Shown piece after piece: positions 61,501 through 64,000 of a stretch of 64,000 nt of DNA. Made by a program: the position numbers and the translations under genes. Numbering within the stretch: the stretch's first letter is position 1; every line of letters starts with the position of its first letter. The notes beneath the pieces are model-generated. The model was not told where the DNA came from and did not search any database. It saw only the letters and a program-made list of their open reading frames with translations. This DNA comes from Mycolicibacterium moriokaense (GTDB lineage Bacteria; Actinomycetota; Actinomycetes; Mycobacteriales; Mycobacteriaceae). The DNA lies in the NCBI RefSeq assembly GCF_003347205.1, contig NZ_QQBJ01000001.1:372001-436000 (forward strand), given 5' to 3'.

Positions 61501-62705
61501 CTGAACATGAAGTCCCGCATGAAGCGCGTCATTCTGCGCAGGTAGTCCGGCTGGCTGACGTGCAGGATGTGGTTGCCGGGGAACCAGTGGAATGCGCAGC
61601 GATCCCAGTGCTCCCACAGAGCCTCCGCCTGCTGCGGCGGCGCGAGCCGGTCACCCAGGCCCGCGATGATCAGCCGACGGTCCTTGGGAACCAGCGCCGG
61701 ATAGTTCAGCGGTGAGTGGAACATGGCTGCGGCCGTCGACAGTTCGTCGTCGGTGTCGGCGAGATTGTCACCGAGGGACACCAGCATGTTCGCCGGCCAC
61801 CACTCGTCGACCAGCTTCTCCGGCATGACGACCGGAACGTTCGGGATCACCGCCTGCAGACGGTCGTCGGCGCAGGCGATCAACGCAGAGGTGTAGCCGC
61901 CCAGCGACATTCCGGTCAGCGCGATGCGATCGACGCCGGTGAACTCCAGGTAGTCGAGCACCGACCGGAAGTCCCATACGGCCTGAGCCATGGCTTCCGC
62001 GAAACCTGCGAAGCCGTTGGCGAACAGCCCGTAACCGCTGTAGGGAGAATACTTTTCGGCGCGACGGCCATGGAACGGCAGCGTGTACAGCAGGATGTCG
62101 TAGCCAGACCGGTAGAACCACGGCAGCGAGAAGAACAGCCCGTTGAACAGATACGCCGACCCCATGAACCCGTGGATGACGCACAGCGTGGGGTGGGGGC
62201 CGTCGTCGTGGCGCCAATGCTGGGCGTGCACGACGTTGTTGCGCTCGAACGACGCGCAGCGATCGCGCATCGCCGGGTTGACGGCCTCGAAGCTGCTGTT
62301 GAACCGGATGTTGTGCACATGGCCGTTGGCCATCCACTCCGCGACGGGGTTCGCCGGGCGCGACGAGATCCGGGGTGCCTGGGCCGGCGCCGGAAACGAT
62401 CGCTCACGGTCCTTGGCCGCCGCCAGTTCGGCGTAGAACTGCATCGCCTCGTGCTGTTGCGCAACGTCCGAGCGGTTCATCGCCGCCAGCGCCATCTGCG
62501 GCAGCATCGCGGCGCCGACGACCGACGCCAGGGCGGTGCGCAGGCCGAGGTCGGCGATCGCCGAGGAGTCGACGATCAGTCGTTGCCGCAGGGTGAGGTC
62601 GACGCGCCGGGGCAAGCCGCGGGCGGTCGCGTCGGCCCCCGCGACGTCGGGAACGGGGAGTGGGGGATCAACCGGTTCGGCCGTGGGCGGCAGGGAACTG
62701 GACAC
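61497..62705 (-). CDS. Alpha/beta hydrolase
   Basis: A 402-aa protein. The hydrolase core starts near 172 ([20 protein letters not shown]), with nucleophile Ser267 in GMSLGGY, an acid region ([19 protein letters not shown]) and late His ([10 protein letters not shown]). The first ~160 residues contain a hydrophobic stretch ([22 protein letters not shown]) that may associate with membrane. It converges on the methyltransferase with a 4-bp overlap. Substrate unknown. Confidence 0.78.
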   Translation of the reverse strand: MSSSLPPTAEPVDPPLPVPDVAGADATARGLPRRVDLTLRQRLIVDSSAIADLGLRTALASVVGAAMLPQMALAAMNRSDVAQQHEAMQFYAELAAAKDRERSFPAPAQAPRISSRPANPVAEWMANGHVHNIRFNSSFEAVNPAMRDRCASFERNNVVHAQHWRHDDGPHPTLCVIHGFMGSAYLFNGLFFSLPWFYRSGYDILLYTLPFHGRRAEKYSPYSGYGLFANGFAGFAEAMAQAVWDFRSVLDYLEFTGVDRIALTGMSLGGYTSALIACADDRLQAVIPNVPVVMPEKLVDEWWPANMLVSLGDNLADTDDELSTAAAMFHSPLNYPALVPKDRRLIIAGLGDRLAPPQQAEALWEHWDRCAFHWFPGNHILHVSQPDYLRRMTRFMRDFMFS

Positions 62706-62724
62706 CGCCCGATGGTATCTCCCG

Positions 62725-64000
62725 CTATGTCAGGCGGTAGATCGTCGATTCGCCGATCACCGTGCCCTGATAGTGCTGGGCGACCCAGTCGGCGATTTCG
62801 CTGTTGTGTGCGGCGGTGTGGCTTCGACCGAAGATGATGTCGCCCCGGCCCTTGAGCGCCGAGGTGCCGCCGCGGCCGGCCTCGACGTAGTAGGAGATCT
62901 TGCCGGCGCGCACGTCGTCGATGAAGGACTGCAGGGTGGGCACGGGGTCGCTGCTCCAGCCGCCGATCGCCATCACCGATGTTCCCGACGAGACCTCGAG
63001 CGCGGCCGCAGACTGCGAACCGCTGGTCGCCGCCGACCACTCGGTATGGGTGCCGGCCAGGACTCCGGCGAGGTCTGAGTTGCTGGCCTCGTCGCCGGTC
63101 CAGTTGCCGATGATGCCTTGTTTCAGCGCCGTCGGAATCGAACCCTGGTGCGGTGTCGCCGCGGTGGCGACGGAGAACGCGGCCGCGCCCGCGATCGCGG
63201 CCAGCGCGCCCACGGTCACCGCCACCGGCCCGTTGCGGTTAGCGCCGAGCGCGAGGACTCCCACCGCGGAGACGACGGCAACGCCCCCAAGCACCCAGGG
63301 CAGCCAGGCCGGACCGAAGCTGTTGCGCTGCAGGATGATCGCCGACCACACCGCGGTGACCACAATCATCGCGGCGAGCGCGACGCGGCCGTCCCAGCCC
63401 GTCCGGTCTCGCCATGCCCACACCGCGCCCATGCCGACCAGGCCGGCGACCGCGGGCGCCATCGCCGCGGTGTAATACGGGTGCACCATGCCGCTCATGT
63501 AGCTGAACACCATCGCGCTCACCAGCAGCCAGCCGGCGAACATCGTCAGCGCGGCCTTCTCGCCGCGGCTCAGCCTGTGGCGCACCAGCAGATACACCCC
63601 GAAGACGATGGCCAGCAGCGCGGCGGGCAACAGCCAGGAGATCTCGTTGGCCATCTCGGCGGTGAAGAGCCTGCGCAAGCCCGCGCCGCCGCCGAGCCTC
63701 GACCATCCGTGCCCGATCGGAGGCGACGCGCCGGCGGGTCCATGAGTCCTGTTGCGGCCGAGGATGCGGGTCATTCCGTTGTAGCCCAACGCCAGCTGAA
63801 GAACCGTGTTGTCCGTCGAGCCGCCGATGTAGGGCCGAGCCGCCGCGGGAACCATCTGCACCGCCAGCACCCACCAGCCCGCGGCGGCGACCAGCGCGCC
63901 CGTCGCGCCGAGCAGATGCAGTAGCCGGTGGCGCCAGCTCGTCGGCGCGAACAGCAGGTAGGTGGTCGCGAATGCGGGCAGCGGCAGGAAGCCCTCGAGC
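62725..64000 (-). CDS. GT39-type membrane glycosyltransferase/mannosyltransferase, C-terminal part (partial)
   Basis: The gene runs off the right edge; about 425 residues are visible, continuing in frame from 64000. It has repeated membrane segments (SWLLPAALLAIVFGVYLLV, AALTMFAGWLLVSAMVFSYM, VALAAMIVVTAVWSAIIL). A long C-terminal extracytoplasmic domain follows, rich in Ser/Thr/Gly, ending IADWVAQHYQGTVIGESTIYRLT. This layout matches actinobacterial YkcB/ArnT-like family 39 glycosyltransferases, which use polyprenyl-phosphate sugars. The catalytic N-terminal loop is outside the window, so activity cannot be assessed. Confidence 0.75.
   Translation of the reverse strand, partial: LEGFLPLPAFATTYLLFAPTSWRHRLLHLLGATGALVAAAGWWVLAVQMVPAAARPYIGGSTDNTVLQLALGYNGMTRILGRNRTHGPAGASPPIGHGWSRLGGGAGLRRLFTAEMANEISWLLPAALLAIVFGVYLLVRHRLSRGEKAALTMFAGWLLVSAMVFSYMSGMVHPYYTAAMAPAVAGLVGMGAVWAWRDRTGWDGRVALAAMIVVTAVWSAIILQRNSFGPAWLPWVLGGVAVVSAVGVLALGANRNGPVAVTVGALAAIAGAAAFSVATAATPHQGSIPTALKQGIIGNWTGDEASNSDLAGVLAGTHTEWSAATSGSQSAAALEVSSGTSVMAIGGWSSDPVPTLQSFIDDVRAGKISYYVEAGRGGTSALKGRGDIIFGRSHTAAHNSEIADWVAQHYQGTVIGESTIYRLT

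Overview
The window is high-GC actinobacterial DNA, and its gene content points to an environmental, rapidly growing Mycobacterium (Mycolicibacterium-type). Signs of this are a mycofactocin-coupled dehydrogenase, F420-dependent (LLM-class) oxidoreductases, an MPT64-like secreted protein, a flavin-free-type mycobacterial methylenetetrahydrofolate reductase, and a block in the order of M. tuberculosis Rv0269c to Rv0276 (polymerase domain, fadD2, fadE6, Rv0272c, TetR, glyoxalase, TetR, MpaB-like). A class IV transaminase resembles the (R)-amine transaminase known from M. vanbaalenii. Coding density is very high and no gap exceeds 300 bp; the largest is 7707-7974 (268 bp). I saw no rRNA, tRNA, CRISPR array or insertion sequence.

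Region 1 (1-11.6 kb) is the most interesting part. It reads as a complete histamine / imidazole-4-acetate catabolic locus. A trimethylamine-dehydrogenase-type flavoprotein has the active-site residues of histamine dehydrogenase (Gln60, Trp263, Asp354, Cys30). It is followed by an aldehyde dehydrogenase. Divergent from these are an amino acid/amine permease and a LysR regulator. Facing them is a tightly coupled operon of a flavin monooxygenase (proposed imidazoleacetate monooxygenase), a Rid-family protein, a DUF1028 protein, an M20 amidohydrolase and aspartate ammonia-lyase. The classical route runs from histamine through imidazole acetaldehyde, imidazole acetate, imidazolone acetate, formimino-aspartate, formyl-aspartate and aspartate to fumarate. 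It needs exactly these activities, and its three hydrolytic steps match the three uncharacterised genes in number.

Region 2 (11.6-23.1 kb) is mixed: a mazEF toxin-antitoxin pair, two alpha/beta hydrolases, an ATP-grasp protein with an AI-2E-type permease, a mycofactocin SDR, a GAF-ANTAR regulator, a ferritin-like protein, a ferredoxin-reductase-like flavoprotein and a zinc alcohol dehydrogenase. The last two are divergent across a 13-bp-arm inverted repeat.

Region 3 (23.1-34.6 kb) is a putative catabolic cluster. Six genes (6-oxocamphor-hydrolase-like crotonase, Rieske oxygenase, a small unknown protein, CoA transferase, CitE-type lyase, TetR) overlap successively by 4 bp. Beside them are an LLM oxidoreductase and a divergent SDR-aldehyde dehydrogenase pair. 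An identical 15-bp palindromic element lies in front of both units. A second LLM enzyme, an NAD-epimerase-like protein, another TetR and a small secreted protein complete the region.

Region 4 (34.6-42.4 kb) is a histidine utilisation operon (hutU, AllC-like M20 hydrolase, hutF, hutI, hutH) with a divergent IclR regulator. The M20 enzyme occupies the place of N-formylglutamate deformylase.

Region 5 (42.4-64 kb) holds a TIGR03085-type protein, methylenetetrahydrofolate reductase, a GAP-family membrane protein, a STAS protein, then the Rv0269c-Rv0276 syntenic block. Within it, between fadD2 and fadE6, is an island of small secreted and membrane proteins, an MPT64-like protein, an (R)-amine transaminase, an APC permease and a LysR regulator. 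The window ends in a methyltransferase, an alpha/beta hydrolase and the C-terminal part of a GT39-type membrane glycosyltransferase.
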